From assembly GCF_018122735.1 (NCBI RefSeq), contig NZ_JAGRRD010000001.1, positions 3,934,281-3,998,280 on the forward strand: DNA of 64,000 nucleotides, written 5' to 3'. Each line of letters begins with the position of its first letter. Within the stretch, counting starts at the first letter, position 1. The notes under the pieces are model-generated. The model was not told the origin of the DNA. It saw only the letters and a list, made by a program, of their open reading frames with translations, and ran no database searches. A program made the position numbers and the translations under genes. The DNA comes from Azoarcus sp. L1K30. Lineage in GTDB: Bacteria > Pseudomonadota > Gammaproteobacteria > Burkholderiales > Rhodocyclaceae. This document shows, one piece after another, positions 1 through 8,496 of the stretch.

Positions 1-29
1 CGGCAGCGTACGAGGTGTATAAGAGACAG
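1..29. other. Residual Nextera sequencing adapter at the contig end
   Basis: Bases 1-9 (CGGCAGCGT) and 15-29 (GTGTATAAGAGACAG) match the Nextera read-1 adapter plus Tn5 mosaic end. Only positions 10, 11 and 14 differ over the 29 bases. This is library artefact, not genome. It cuts the gene on the minus strand at 30-571. Confidence 0.93.
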
Positions 30-571
30 GCCTTGGTGAGCGGCGCCGGTGTTCTGGCCGGCTGGGCCATGGGGGCGGGCATTGTCGGCGCCGGCTTGGC
101 TTTCGCCACCGCGGCGGCAGCCAACTCGCTGGCGCTGTCCGCGATCTTCGCCAGATCGGCAGGTCCGGGTGGTTTGCAGACTTCGCGCCACATGCGCTCA
201 TCGACCGAATTCCTGGCCACCACCACCGGCGTCTGGTCTGCCACTGACTCTTCCCGCAACACGCGTTCGGCGGCATCCAGGTACACGCGCTTGATGGTAA
301 AGAAGCTGCTGTTGCGGCAGTCGTAACGGTTGAGTGCCTTCACCGTGCGGTAGCCCGCCTTGCCTGCCTCCGCGTCGCCCAGTACCACACGCCCCCACGA
401 CACCTTGGTGCCGCGGTCCGAGTCGAAAATGCTCGCGCGGTCGATCTCGATCTTGCGCCCGGCATCGCTCAGCACGACCTGCCAGTCGGCGGCGAAGACG
501 GGCGTGCCAAGACAGGCCGCGAGCGCGGCGCATAGATAGCGCAGGAATGGGCGAGACCAAGCGGGCTTCAT
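30..571 (-). CDS. Exported protein, surface-adhesin E-like, C-terminus missing
   Basis: The minus strand from the ATG at 571 encodes about 180 residues before it runs into the adapter, so the C-terminus is lost. The N-terminus is a clear Sec signal peptide: basic start MKPAWSR, hydrophobic core, and a cleavage site after TPVFA. The mature part starts ADWQVVLSD and contains an IEIDRASI segment, a two-cysteine pattern (YDC...EVC), then an Ala/Pro-rich tail. This pattern resembles small periplasmic or surface proteins of the 'surface-adhesin protein E' type, which are common in Betaproteobacteria. The family call is from memory of the fold's sequence pattern and is moderate. It is transcribed away from the polysaccharide cluster. 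The other long minus ORF over 198-560 is a shadow in a different frame. Confidence 0.7.
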
Positions 572-717
572 TGCTGTGGGTCCGTGAGGGGTATGGAGTA
601 TTTCGGCAGGTGAAGGGGAATCTTTAGGTTAGGGACAGTATGAATTCAGTTGCTTGTGCGTTCTTCCGCGTCAACGCCGGTTTCCCGTCTTGTCGGTTCA
701 GGTAAACGTCTTGTTGC

Positions 718-733
718 AGGTATGACTTTTGCT
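718..733 (+). promoter_or_regulatory. Possible sigma-54 promoter before the polysaccharide cluster
   Basis: GG at 719-720 and GC at 731-732 are exactly 10 bases apart, with TTGC at the -12 element. About 8 of 11 consensus positions match. It would start transcription about 100 bases before the ATG at 841. The match is weaker than the pilin promoter and could be chance. The rest of 572-840 shows no convincing gene. Confidence 0.3.
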
Positions 734-840
734 CGGGAACTTGGAGAGTCCGAGAGTAGAGACGCGGTGTAAGATGGCGGCCGCGGCGCGTTGCTGCACT
801 CAGATATTCGTCATGGTTTAGAAGATGGCTGGCAGCGAAT

Positions 841-1335
841 ATGCGCGATATTTTATCGGTGTTGAATAGATATGGAGTGCTCAAGGTGCCATGGTCCCTC
901 TGGGCGATTGTTGCACTTCAAGCGCGTCACTGGATCCTGCTGGTATTGGTCGTCTTGTCCGCAAGACGCTCACCCGATACCGTGAGATTGCTTGGGGACG
1001 ACTTTTCGTGGTTTCAGCTAGGGTTGGAAACACCGATCCTGTTTCTCGTGCTGGCGATCATGCAGCGCCACCCCGAGGCCGGGCGTTTCATTCGAGCACT
1101 TTGGCGCCGTGGTCGAGAAATCGTGTCCATCGCTGCGCTATTGAATCTGGGCTGGGTCGTATGGTTCCTCGCATCGTCCTACTACTGGCGCCCGTGGCCG
1201 GAACGGGTGGTATTGCTCCTCGGACTGGTTGATTTGCTTATCCTCGTATCGGTATGGCGATCAGAGCATTATCGTCAACTCTTCTCCGAGTTTCCCGAGT
1301 CTTCATCATCGTCAAAACAAGAGGCACTAAAGTGA
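841..1335 (+). CDS. DUF2919-type inner-membrane protein
   Basis: A 164-residue protein with about four hydrophobic segments: roughly residues 20-42 (WSLWAIVALQARHWILLV), 60-75, 98-115 (AALLNLGWVVWFLA) and 122-138. The opening pattern (Y-G-V-L-K-V-P-W-S-L-W, then an ARHW motif) fits the DUF2919/YfeZ family of small membrane proteins of unknown function. The C-terminus is a Ser-rich tail. It is the first gene of the surface-polysaccharide cluster. Its stop codon overlaps the GTG start of the glycosyltransferase by four bases (GTGA), so the two are probably translationally coupled. No function can be assigned from sequence; a membrane role in glycan export or assembly is only suggested by context. 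Confidence 0.75.
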   Translation: MRDILSVLNRYGVLKVPWSLWAIVALQARHWILLVLVVLSARRSPDTVRLLGDDFSWFQLGLETPILFLVLAIMQRHPEAGRFIRALWRRGREIVSIAALLNLGWVVWFLASSYYWRPWPERVVLLLGLVDLLILVSVWRSEHYRQLFSEFPESSSSSKQEALK

Positions 1336-2009
1336 TACGTGTGTTCATCGGATTTGATCCGAGAGAGACTGTTGCGTGGCATGTTCTGGTGCACAGCATT
1401 CTCAGTCGTTCCTCGGCACCAGTAAGTTTTGTGCCCCTCGCCCTGAATAATCTGGAGGGGCTCATGTGGCGCGAGCGAAACAATCTCCAGTCGACCGATT
1501 TCTCATTCTCCAGATTTCTGACGCCCTACCTGTCGGGGTATGAGGGGTGGTCCATTTTCATGGACTGCGACATGCTGGTTCTGGACGATATAGCCAAGCT
1601 CTGGAACATGCGGGATGAGAAATATTCAGTGATGTGCGTGAAGCACGATCACAAACCCCGCGAGAGTATCAAGTTCCTGAATGCACCGCAGACTGCTTAC
1701 GGAAAGAAGAACTGGTCGAGCGTGATGCTGTTCAATAATGCACGCTGCAAGTCCCTGACTCCCGAGTATGTCAATGCTGCAACGGGACTTGAATTGCATC
1801 AATTCAAGTGGTTGGAGGGCGATGATCAAATTGGCGAATTACCGCCTGAATGGAATCATCTCGTTGGATATGACGAGCCGGCAAAGTCGGTTTCGAACGT
1901 TCATTACACCATCGGGGGCCCGTATTTCAGGGAATATGTCGATTGCGAGTATGCCGCGGAGTGGTTGAGCGATCGTGACCGCATGTTGAGAGTGGACCAG
2001 CGCGACTGA
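1332..2009 (+). CDS. Glycosyltransferase with DxD motif (GT8-like)
   Basis: A 225-residue protein beginning VIRVFIGFDPRETVAW. A DCD metal/nucleotide-sugar motif lies at residues 78-80 in the context WSIFMDCDML, followed by LDDIAKLW, as in GT-A fold enzymes related to family 8. The longer reading frame opens at 1254 inside the DUF2919 gene. The GTG at 1332 is preferred because it gives a four-base GTGA overlap with that gene's stop and starts exactly at the first beta-strand of the fold. It probably adds one sugar in the cytoplasm to a surface polysaccharide repeat unit. Donor and acceptor cannot be read from the sequence. Confidence 0.75.
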   Translation: MIRVFIGFDPRETVAWHVLVHSILSRSSAPVSFVPLALNNLEGLMWRERNNLQSTDFSFSRFLTPYLSGYEGWSIFMDCDMLVLDDIAKLWNMRDEKYSVMCVKHDHKPRESIKFLNAPQTAYGKKNWSSVMLFNNARCKSLTPEYVNAATGLELHQFKWLEGDDQIGELPPEWNHLVGYDEPAKSVSNVHYTIGGPYFREYVDCEYAAEWLSDRDRMLRVDQRD

Positions 2010-2078
2010 GGTTGATCTCTCGATGTACGGAGAATCAATGAGTTTCGGAACCAGTACCGCACGTTCGGTGAGAGCCTG

Positions 2079-3773
2079 ATGCGTATTCAGTGGATAGTTG
2101 ATGGAATTGAATTTCAGCATGGTGAATACGTATCCGCGTTAGCCACGAACAGGTACAGGGTGCTGATTCCGGCTGATGAACTCAGGCGCTTAGGGCATGA
2201 CGTCACGCTCACGAATGTGACCGACTCGCCTGCCAACTTGAAGCGCGAATCCGGTGTGGCAGACGTCCTGATTCTGGGGAAGCTCCTTGCCGGGGCGGAT
2301 GGAGTGCGTTTCAGGCAACTGAGCGAAAAAATGATCGATGTGGCCCGTTGGGCAAGGACGCAAGGTGCAGTCGTCGTCGCCGATATCAATGATGACCACT
2401 TCGCCCATCCCTTGCTCGGCCCGCATTGGAAGGCTGTATGTGAGGTCGCCGATCTGGTGACTGCCGGTTCCCGAACGATGGCCGATCGCATCAGGGAGAT
2501 TGCCGGGACTGCAGTAACAGTCATTGGGGATCCAGTGGCATCGCCCAAAGGCGGCGCACGTGTATTTCGGATGCCTTCAGCTTCTGTTCGATTCTTGCAG
2601 GGGTTTTCGCGGATACTGGGGTTCGTGGCGCCGTCACGGGTTCGATTGGCGTGGTTCGGAAGCCCCACGAACTGGGCCGAGATGGCAAGGTTTTCCGAGA
2701 AGATTCCCGTTGCCTTGTCCGGCAAGCGCGGGCTGGTTTCGGTCGTGAGTTCGCCGAATTGCGGGCTGGAGGAGTTTGCCGATCGATTCAATGCTCGATA
2801 TGCGCCATCCGTACTGATGGAGTTCGTGCCATGGAGCGAACAAGCGACCTGGGATGTCCTTGAGCAATCCCACATCGTGCTGATTCCGGCTGATGTCGGT
2901 GACGCGAAGAAGACGGTCAAGTCGGCAAATCGACTGGTGGATGCCATCAATACAGGGCGGTTCGTCGTTGCCTCTCCTGTGCCCGCCTATGCGCCATTCA
3001 GTGAAGGCGCATGGATCGGTGAGTCACTTGAGGAAGGCGTGCGTTGGGCGCTCTCGAATCCTGACGCCGCACTTGAGCGCATCAGAAATGGGCAGCGCCT
3101 CGTCGAGGAAGCCAGTGACAGGCGTCTCGTCGGCAAGCAGTGGGAATTCGTCCTAGATCAATACAGGCAGATCTCCCGGCGGGAATTACCGCCAAGGGGC
3201 GACGAGAACGCTCAGATCACCCATGATCAGGTACCGAGTCCGGCACCTCTCCGCCTCAATCTTGGCTGTGGCGACAAGGTGCTCGATGGTTATGTGAATG
3301 TTGACGTGGTCGAGAGCAGGAGCGGCAAGCGCCCGGATGTCCTGTGTGACCTCCATCGTCTGGAGCCCTTTCAGGACAATTCAGTCGATGAGATCCTTTC
3401 CGTTCACGTGATCGAGCATTTCTGGCGTTGGGAGGTCGTGGATATCCTGCGGGAATGGATTCGGGTATTGAAGCCGGGCGGACGCATGATTCTCGAGTGT
3501 CCGAATCTGATCTCCGCCTGTGAAGAATTCCTGAGCGATCCTGAGCGGCAGGCGGGTGGTGGGCCGGAGGGGCAGCGCAGCATGTGGGTATTCTACGGCG
3601 ACCCCCGCTGGAAGGATCCGTACATGGTGCACCGATGGGGGTATACGCCGAAGAGCCTGGCAGCGGTGATGAGCAAGGCCGGGCTGGTCGATGCGCGTCA
3701 GGAGCCCGCGCAGTACAAACTTAGGGAGCCGCGCGACATGCGGATTGTGGCCTTCAAACCTTCGAACAGTTGA
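2079..3773 (+). CDS. Fusion: GT-B glycosyltransferase-like domain plus SAM methyltransferase
   Basis: A 564-residue two-domain protein. Residues ~1-370 resemble a GT-B glycosyltransferase: an N-terminal Rossmann-like half (HPLLGPHWKAVCEVADLVTA), then a C-terminal half with SANRLVDAINTGRFVVASPVPAY, typical of the donor-binding side. After a Pro-rich linker near residue 380, residues ~390-560 form a class I methyltransferase. This has SAM motif I LNLGCGD at about 393-399, VNVDV, then SVHVIEHF and VLKPGGRMILE. It could add a sugar and methylate it, or methylate the terminal residue of a chain as an O-antigen cap. It sits 69 bases after the upstream gene and 11 before the TPR-GT61 gene. Whether the fusion is common is not known to me. 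Confidence 0.78.
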   Translation: MRIQWIVDGIEFQHGEYVSALATNRYRVLIPADELRRLGHDVTLTNVTDSPANLKRESGVADVLILGKLLAGADGVRFRQLSEKMIDVARWARTQGAVVVADINDDHFAHPLLGPHWKAVCEVADLVTAGSRTMADRIREIAGTAVTVIGDPVASPKGGARVFRMPSASVRFLQGFSRILGFVAPSRVRLAWFGSPTNWAEMARFSEKIPVALSGKRGLVSVVSSPNCGLEEFADRFNARYAPSVLMEFVPWSEQATWDVLEQSHIVLIPADVGDAKKTVKSANRLVDAINTGRFVVASPVPAYAPFSEGAWIGESLEEGVRWALSNPDAALERIRNGQRLVEEASDRRLVGKQWEFVLDQYRQISRRELPPRGDENAQITHDQVPSPAPLRLNLGCGDKVLDGYVNVDVVESRSGKRPDVLCDLHRLEPFQDNSVDEILSVHVIEHFWRWEVVDILREWIRVLKPGGRMILECPNLISACEEFLSDPERQAGGGPEGQRSMWVFYGDPRWKDPYMVHRWGYTPKSLAAVMSKAGLVDARQEPAQYKLREPRDMRIVAFKPSNS

Positions 3774-3784
3774 GTTGGTGACAG

Positions 3785-5473
3785 ATGGATCGACTTGAAG
3801 CTTTGCGGATTGCGCGCGAGCAAGGTAATACCGATGAAGCATTGTCGGCCTTGCGCGCGGTGATACGAGAGGATCCTGATGATGAAGAGTGCGTGCTGAC
3901 AGCTGCATTCATGATCATGCAGATGGGGCGCTACGCGGAGGCGTCTGAACTTCTCGCACTTGTCTCGGTTTCCGCGATTGATCCCGCAACGCCTACACTT
4001 CTGGGCCAGGCATTGATGGCCCAGGGTCGCATGGACGAGGCGATGAAGGTGCTCACCGACGGGATTGCGCGATTCTCGACCTATCCCAAGATTTATGAGG
4101 TCAGAGGGGACATCAACTTCTACAAGCACCGATTCAAGGAGGCTCTGGAAGATCGGCGCAAGGCTGTTTATCTGCAGAAGTCTCCTCAGATCCGGCTATA
4201 TACGGCGCTGGTGAACTCGATACTTTCCGCGAGCAGTGGATACGGTTACTCGCCAAGTGAGATTGAGTACGCCTGCAAAATGGTCAAAGCCGAGGCAGAT
4301 GGTGCTCGCGAGGGCGAACTCTTTGAGTTTGCGGAGAGTATTTTCCAGATCAAGGACAGAATGGATCTGGCCGCTGAGCTTGTCGAACGGGTGATGCCCT
4401 GCCCGGATGGATTCAAAGACGAGACATTTAGATGGCGTACGGTGGAGGACTATTGCGCGGCATCATCCAGTGTTGTCCTGCCTGTCAATGCAGGGGAGCA
4501 GTTGCCAGGTCTCCCGACCTATCTGCTTGAACTGAGCCACGCGTCGGTTGCGCCAAGTTTGCAGTGGATTCCCATCCTGCGCGATTCGGGCGCGATTCTT
4601 TCCGGTTTTGCTTCTCTGCGTTTGCGGACAGCGCGTGAAAATGGCACATCGCCATTGCTCCTGAACAACAGTTTCGCAGCACGTTTGAGACTGCCGAGCA
4701 CCGCTTCTGCTTACTATGAACAGGCAATCGTCCTGGGGGGAATGCCGCAGTATTACCACAACACGATCGACTATTTTTCTCGCCTCGCGCTAGTGGCAGG
4801 AAGGCCCGAATACGAGGCATTTCCCATCCTGGTCAATAGCGATCTCGCAGAGTTTCAGCGCGCATTCTTTGCCGCAGCGGGCGTATCCGCAGACCGACTA
4901 GTCCTAGTGGCGCCTGATGAGGTTGTCGAGGTTCGCAGGGCGATCGTGCCGGCAATGCTGGCGCGGGGAGGCAGGCAAGTGCATCCGTACTTGCCTGCCT
5001 GGTATCGGTCCGTGTTCGTAAAGGATTCGGCGCGTCCAGATGAGCGAAAGCTCAAGCTCTATGTCTCTCGTGGGGAGGGGCTCAAGCGACGCTTAAGCAA
5101 CGAGCGCGAACTGGTGAAGTCACTTCAGGAAAGAGGATTCGAAATGATCGATCCCGCGCAACTGACCGTACCCGAGCAGGTTGACCTGTTTTCGCGTGCA
5201 GAGGTCGTTGTAGCGCCGACGGGCGCGTCCTTGTCAAATATGGTCTTCATGCCGTCAGGTGGATTGATCGTTTCCCTGATCGGGGGGTATCTGAGCCATA
5301 GTCCAGGTTCGCGCTGGTTTGACGTACTGGCGCTTGCATGTGGTCATCGTTACACGGAGGTCAGTGGGGTTTCCAACGAGTTTGTTGGCGGAAGGCTCAT
5401 CGATGCCGATTTCGAGGTCGACGTCTCCAAGGTTCTGTCGGCAATTGACGAAATGGAGTCGCGGGCATGTTGA
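3785..5473 (+). CDS. TPR protein with GT61-type glycosyltransferase domain
   Basis: A 562-residue protein. Residues ~1-220 are helical TPR-like repeats (for example [20 protein letters not shown]). Residues ~310-540 are a family-61/DUF563-type glycosyltransferase. Recognition features are a [12 protein letters not shown] block, [28 protein letters not shown], and near the end the diagnostic [19 protein letters not shown] with its His- and Asp-rich surroundings. GT61 enzymes transfer xylose, GlcNAc or related sugars. The next gene makes UDP-xylose or a related sugar, so xylose transfer is a reasonable inference. The stop overlaps the next gene by seven bases. No signal peptide is seen. Confidence 0.78.
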   Translation: MDRLEALRIAREQGNTDEALSALRAVIREDPDDEECVLTAAFMIMQMGRYAEASELLALVSVSAIDPATPTLLGQALMAQGRMDEAMKVLTDGIARFSTYPKIYEVRGDINFYKHRFKEALEDRRKAVYLQKSPQIRLYTALVNSILSASSGYGYSPSEIEYACKMVKAEADGAREGELFEFAESIFQIKDRMDLAAELVERVMPCPDGFKDETFRWRTVEDYCAASSSVVLPVNAGEQLPGLPTYLLELSHASVAPSLQWIPILRDSGAILSGFASLRLRTARENGTSPLLLNNSFAARLRLPSTASAYYEQAIVLGGMPQYYHNTIDYFSRLALVAGRPEYEAFPILVNSDLAEFQRAFFAAAGVSADRLVLVAPDEVVEVRRAIVPAMLARGGRQVHPYLPAWYRSVFVKDSARPDERKLKLYVSRGEGLKRRLSNERELVKSLQERGFEMIDPAQLTVPEQVDLFSRAEVVVAPTGASLSNMVFMPSGGLIVSLIGGYLSHSPGSRWFDVLALACGHRYTEVSGVSNEFVGGRLIDADFEVDVSKVLSAIDEMESRAC

Positions 5474-6408
5474 ACACGGGAACGGTGCTCGTGTCCGGAG
5501 GTGCCGGCTTCATCGGTTCCCATCTGTGCGAAAGGCTGCTCGGAGACGGCTACGATGTGTTGTGCCTGGACAATTTCTATACGGGCACGAAGAAGAACAT
5601 CCGGCACCTGATCGGAGATCCCCGGTTTGAGCTCGTTCGGCACAATATCTGGATGCCGATCTTTGTCGAAGTCGACCGGATATTCAATCTGGCCTGTCCT
5701 GCGAGCCCTGTTCACTATCAGAATGATCCCGTCGCCACGGTGAAGACGTCGGTGCTCGGCTCAATCAACATGCTCGGCCTTGCCAAGAGGCGGAGTGCCA
5801 GAATCCTGCAGGCCTCGACCTCCGAAGTGTATGGGGATCCGCAAAGACATCCCCAGAGCGAGGAGTATTGGGGACATGTCAATCCGATAGGGTTCAGGGC
5901 ATGCTATGACGAGGGGAAGCGCTGCGCTGAAACCTTGTTTTTCGACTATCACCGTCAGCATGCGGTAGATATCCGCTTGGTGCGGATATTCAATACCTAC
6001 GGGCCGAGGATGCACCCGAATGATGGCAGGGTGGTTTCGAATTTCGTCGTGAGTGCCTTAACCGGAAAGCCGCTGACACTTTACGGCGACGGCAGCCAGA
6101 CTCGCTCGTTCTGCTATGTGGATGACATGGTCGAGGGCTTGGTGAGGATGATGGACCAGAGCTCGAGTATCGGCCCGGTGAATCTGGGCAATCCGGAAGA
6201 GATAAGCATCAGGGAGCTGGCGGAGCGAGTTGTAAGGATGACCAACTCCGCCAGTCCCATTGTGTTCAAACCTTTGCCAAATGACGATCCTCACCGCCGC
6301 CAGCCCGATATCAGCAGGGCAACGGAGTTGCTCGACTGGCGACCGAGAGTATGCCTTGAGGACGGCTTGAAGGAGACAATTGCGTACTTCAGGAGCGTGT
6401 TCAAGTGA
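5467..6408 (+). CDS. UDP-glucuronate decarboxylase-like SDR (UDP-xylose synthase family)
   Basis: A 313-residue extended short-chain dehydrogenase. The NAD site [10 protein letters not shown] lies near residues 11-20. It has the CPASP and YQNDP motifs, a Ser/Thr element STSEVYGDP, and the catalytic Tyr-x3-Lys as YDEGK. The GPR(M)[11 protein letters not shown] block, [14 protein letters not shown] and the C-terminal PDI motif are characteristic of UXS enzymes. These oxidise and decarboxylate UDP-glucuronate to UDP-xylose. The usual NPIGPRSCYDEGKR motif reads [14 protein letters not shown] here, a Pro-to-Phe and Ser-to-Ala variation that could alter substrate or be neutral. It supplies a nucleotide sugar to the neighbouring transferases and overlaps genes on both sides. 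Confidence 0.85.
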   Translation: MLNTGTVLVSGGAGFIGSHLCERLLGDGYDVLCLDNFYTGTKKNIRHLIGDPRFELVRHNIWMPIFVEVDRIFNLACPASPVHYQNDPVATVKTSVLGSINMLGLAKRRSARILQASTSEVYGDPQRHPQSEEYWGHVNPIGFRACYDEGKRCAETLFFDYHRQHAVDIRLVRIFNTYGPRMHPNDGRVVSNFVVSALTGKPLTLYGDGSQTRSFCYVDDMVEGLVRMMDQSSSIGPVNLGNPEEISIRELAERVVRMTNSASPIVFKPLPNDDPHRRQPDISRATELLDWRPRVCLEDGLKETIAYFRSVFK

Positions 6409-7613
6409 GTCCGCAGCCAGTACCTTGCCATTGTCCGGTTTGTGGCGGGGCAGTCGGTTTTTCCGTGCTTCCACCGGTGGCGCATCCCCTTGCGATACTG
6501 GCATGGCCGGATACCGAGCGGGACGCCCGTTCGCTGCCTCGACTACCGCTGTCTTTCGTGCAATGCACGCGATGTTCGCATGTGTTCAACCATGAGTTTG
6601 TTTACCCGGGGGAGGAGTACGCGGACAACTCGATGCGGATGTACAACAGCGGAGTCTCCTGGCGAGGTCATCTGTCGGATCTCCGTGAGCAATTGCTGGC
6701 TCACCTTCCTTCGAATCCAACGGTTGTGGAGATCGGCTGTGGTTCGGGTGAGTTTCTGCAAGGGTTGTGCGAGCATCGGCCAGGTCGATATATCGGGTTT
6801 GATCCGCAGGCTCGCGAAGAGGGGGCCATCGGAACCGTCGAGATTCGGCAATGCCTCTTCTCCCCGCTCGAGCATATTTCTGAGCTGAAACCGAATCTCA
6901 TTGTCATAAGGCATGTGCTCGAACATCTTCTTGACCCGTTCGTGTTGCTCGAACGCATGGCGTGGGCTGCATCGCTAGAAGGGCTTGATTGCAAGCTTTT
7001 TGCCGAAGTGCCGTGCATCGACGTCGCGTTGCGTCATGGCCGTCTCGCCGACTTCTATTACGAGCATTACTCCCAGTTCACTACGCGCTCTTTCGAGTAC
7101 CTCATTCGCCGTGCCGGCAAGTTGATGTCCGTTGCGCATGGTTACGGCGATGAGGTTGTGTTCGGCCTCGCAACGCTTGGAGTTCCCGCAGAACAGTTAG
7201 AATCGGCAGTCTGGACCGATGTGTCGTTGGCTCGCGTGTCCGGCTTCCGCATCAAGGTCGCCGCGCAACTCGATGCGATGGTGGATGCTCGAAAGCGTGT
7301 CGTGATCTGGGGCGGGGTTGGAAAAGCCGCATCGTTCATGAACTACTACGGGCTGGATGCGGAGCGATTTCCGCTGGTCGTCGACTCGGACATGCGCAAG
7401 GTTGGCAGCCACGTGCCGGGGACGGGGCAGCTGATTCAGAGCATCGGTGCGCTCAAGGATGAGTGTTTCGATGTGCTGCTGATACCGGCAAACTGGAGGG
7501 TAAGGGATGTGATGCAGGAAGCGGAGCGTCTTGGTGTCCGCTTTGCCGTCGCCCTGATCGAACACGAGGGGGAGCTTGTCGATCCCCTGAACGTCAGGAC
7601 GCCGTACCTGTAG
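6405..7613 (+). CDS. Zinc-ribbon class I methyltransferase (TylCIII/NovU-like architecture)
   Basis: A 402-residue protein starting at GTG 6405, four bases inside the upstream stop. The N-terminus has two CxxC knuckles (CHCPVCGG and CTRCSH), the zinc-binding domain of this methyltransferase family. A central SAM domain follows, with [12 protein letters not shown] and [11 protein letters not shown]. The C-terminal Rossmann-like domain contains [18 protein letters not shown] and PLVVDSD, ending in [11 protein letters not shown]. This three-part layout is that of NDP-sugar C-methyltransferases and related enzymes, so it probably branches or modifies a sugar of the surface glycan. The exact substrate is unknown. 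It is the last gene of the rightward cluster and converges on the minus-strand gene at 7649-7972. Confidence 0.8.
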   Translation: MSPQPVPCHCPVCGGAVGFSVLPPVAHPLAILAWPDTERDARSLPRLPLSFVQCTRCSHVFNHEFVYPGEEYADNSMRMYNSGVSWRGHLSDLREQLLAHLPSNPTVVEIGCGSGEFLQGLCEHRPGRYIGFDPQAREEGAIGTVEIRQCLFSPLEHISELKPNLIVIRHVLEHLLDPFVLLERMAWAASLEGLDCKLFAEVPCIDVALRHGRLADFYYEHYSQFTTRSFEYLIRRAGKLMSVAHGYGDEVVFGLATLGVPAEQLESAVWTDVSLARVSGFRIKVAAQLDAMVDARKRVVIWGGVGKAASFMNYYGLDAERFPLVVDSDMRKVGSHVPGTGQLIQSIGALKDECFDVLLIPANWRVRDVMQEAERLGVRFAVALIEHEGELVDPLNVRTPYL

Positions 7614-7648
7614 GTTTGCGAGTGCCGAGGGTGAAGCGCGGGGCGTGT

Positions 7649-7972
7649 TTATTGGCGAGGCTTGCGACTCATGCTTACTACGAGAGCCTCGACGGCCAAG
7701 GCGACAAACTCCTTCGTGTAACCGAGGTCCGTCAGTTCCCATCGAAAGGCATTGCTCAGACGTGCTTTACCGATGATGCCTAGGCTGTTCTCTGACTTGA
7801 AGGTGACGGCCTGTTCGCACGCTTCCTCCAATATGCGGGTCAGGCGGTTAACCGACGGGCGCTTACCGGGTTGTTGATCGAGAGCAGGCGGGTATCTTTT
7901 TGCAATGTCCTTAGCCAGTTTTCGCGAAAATGTTGTTGTATCAACAGGCTTAAATAGGCTTAGAAGACCCAT
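7649..7972 (-). CDS. Small hypothetical protein downstream of the pilin gene
   Basis: A 107-residue, basic, mostly helical protein (MGLLSLFKPVDTTTFSRKL..., ending SMSRKPRQ) with no signal peptide or membrane segment. I do not recognise its family. It starts 61 bases after the pilin stop on the same strand, behind a hairpin at 7996-8026, and may be made by read-through from the pilin promoter. Coding is supported by an uninterrupted frame, plausible composition and an ATG at 7972. The short size and unknown family keep confidence moderate. Confidence 0.6.
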   Translation of the reverse strand: MGLLSLFKPVDTTTFSRKLAKDIAKRYPPALDQQPGKRPSVNRLTRILEEACEQAVTFKSENSLGIIGKARLSNAFRWELTDLGYTKEFVALAVEALVVSMSRKPRQ

Positions 7973-7995
7973 GGGAAGTGACTGTATGTAGTGTT

Positions 7996-8026
7996 GGGGG
8001 GCTTATCAATGGGCGAAAAGCCCCCC
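7996..8026 (-). terminator. Hairpin downstream of the pilin gene
   Basis: The arms GGGGGGCTT (7996-8004) and AAGCCCCCC (8018-8026) form a perfect nine-base stem just after the pilin stop. There is no clear U-tract on the minus strand, so it may attenuate or protect the mRNA 3' end rather than terminate fully. Confidence 0.6.
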
Positions 8027-8033
8027 GATAAAA

Positions 8034-8435
8034 TTAGCTGCGGCAGGAGGCCGGCGCGTACTTGGCCATGTTGCTGGTGCAAGTCCAGTTGACGGTCTGG
8101 CCAGTCCAGGACGGAGCAAGCGTAGCAATGAATCCGCTCGTACCGACTTCGGACTTCGCATTTACGACAATCACCCCGGCTGAAGAGACGGTGCCGTTTT
8201 GAACGAACTGGGAGCTTGCAATGGTGATCCCGGTAACGTTGGTACAACCATTGTTTACCTGACACGACTCGGTGACGCCGGTGCGAGCTGAAGAAGCTGC
8301 GAGAAGGACCTCCGATACTCGGGCGCGAACGGTGTAATCTTGATAAGCGGGCAGTGCAACAGCTGCCAGGATACCGATAATCGCAACCACGATCATCAGT
8401 TCGATCAGGGTAAAGCCCTTTTGCAACGATTTCAT
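8034..8435 (-). CDS. pilA: Type IV major pilin-like protein
   Basis: A 133-residue type IVa pilin. The leader MKSLQKG is followed by the prepilin-peptidase site before Phe1 (G|FTLIEL, with Glu5 conserved). A hydrophobic helix continues to about residue 32 ([19 protein letters not shown]). Four cysteines in the globular part ([19 protein letters not shown]) can form two disulphides. The length is at the short end of PilA/PilE. A strong ribosome site (AAGGAGG) lies eight bases before the ATG, and a near-consensus sigma-54 promoter lies directly upstream. Type IV pilins work in twitching, adhesion and DNA uptake. No pilus-assembly genes lie nearby, so this locus supplies only the subunit and, perhaps, its modification. 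Confidence 0.93.
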   Translation of the reverse strand: MKSLQKGFTLIELMIVVAIIGILAAVALPAYQDYTVRARVSEVLLAASSARTGVTESCQVNNGCTNVTGITIASSQFVQNGTVSSAGVIVVNAKSEVGTSGFIATLAPSWTGQTVNWTCTSNMAKYAPASCRS

Positions 8436-8481
8436 TTGAATTACCTCCTTGATTGTTTGCGCGTTGCGCAGTTTCTAGTAA

Positions 8482-8496
8482 GCAATAGTCGTGCCT
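8482..8496 (-). promoter_or_regulatory. Sigma-54 (-24/-12) promoter of the pilin gene
   Basis: Read on the minus strand the sequence is AGGCACGACTATTGC: GG and GC are exactly 10 bases apart, and 10 of 11 positions match the TGGCACG-N4-TTGC consensus. It begins right at the stop codon of the upstream TPR gene and predicts a start near 8470, giving a leader of about 35 bases. PilR/RpoN control of pilin genes is well established in proteobacteria. Confidence 0.85.

Noticed and set aside
624-884. 86-codon minus-strand ORF before the glycan cluster
   Set aside because: No recognisable domains; overlaps the DUF2919 start on the other strand and has no ribosome site.
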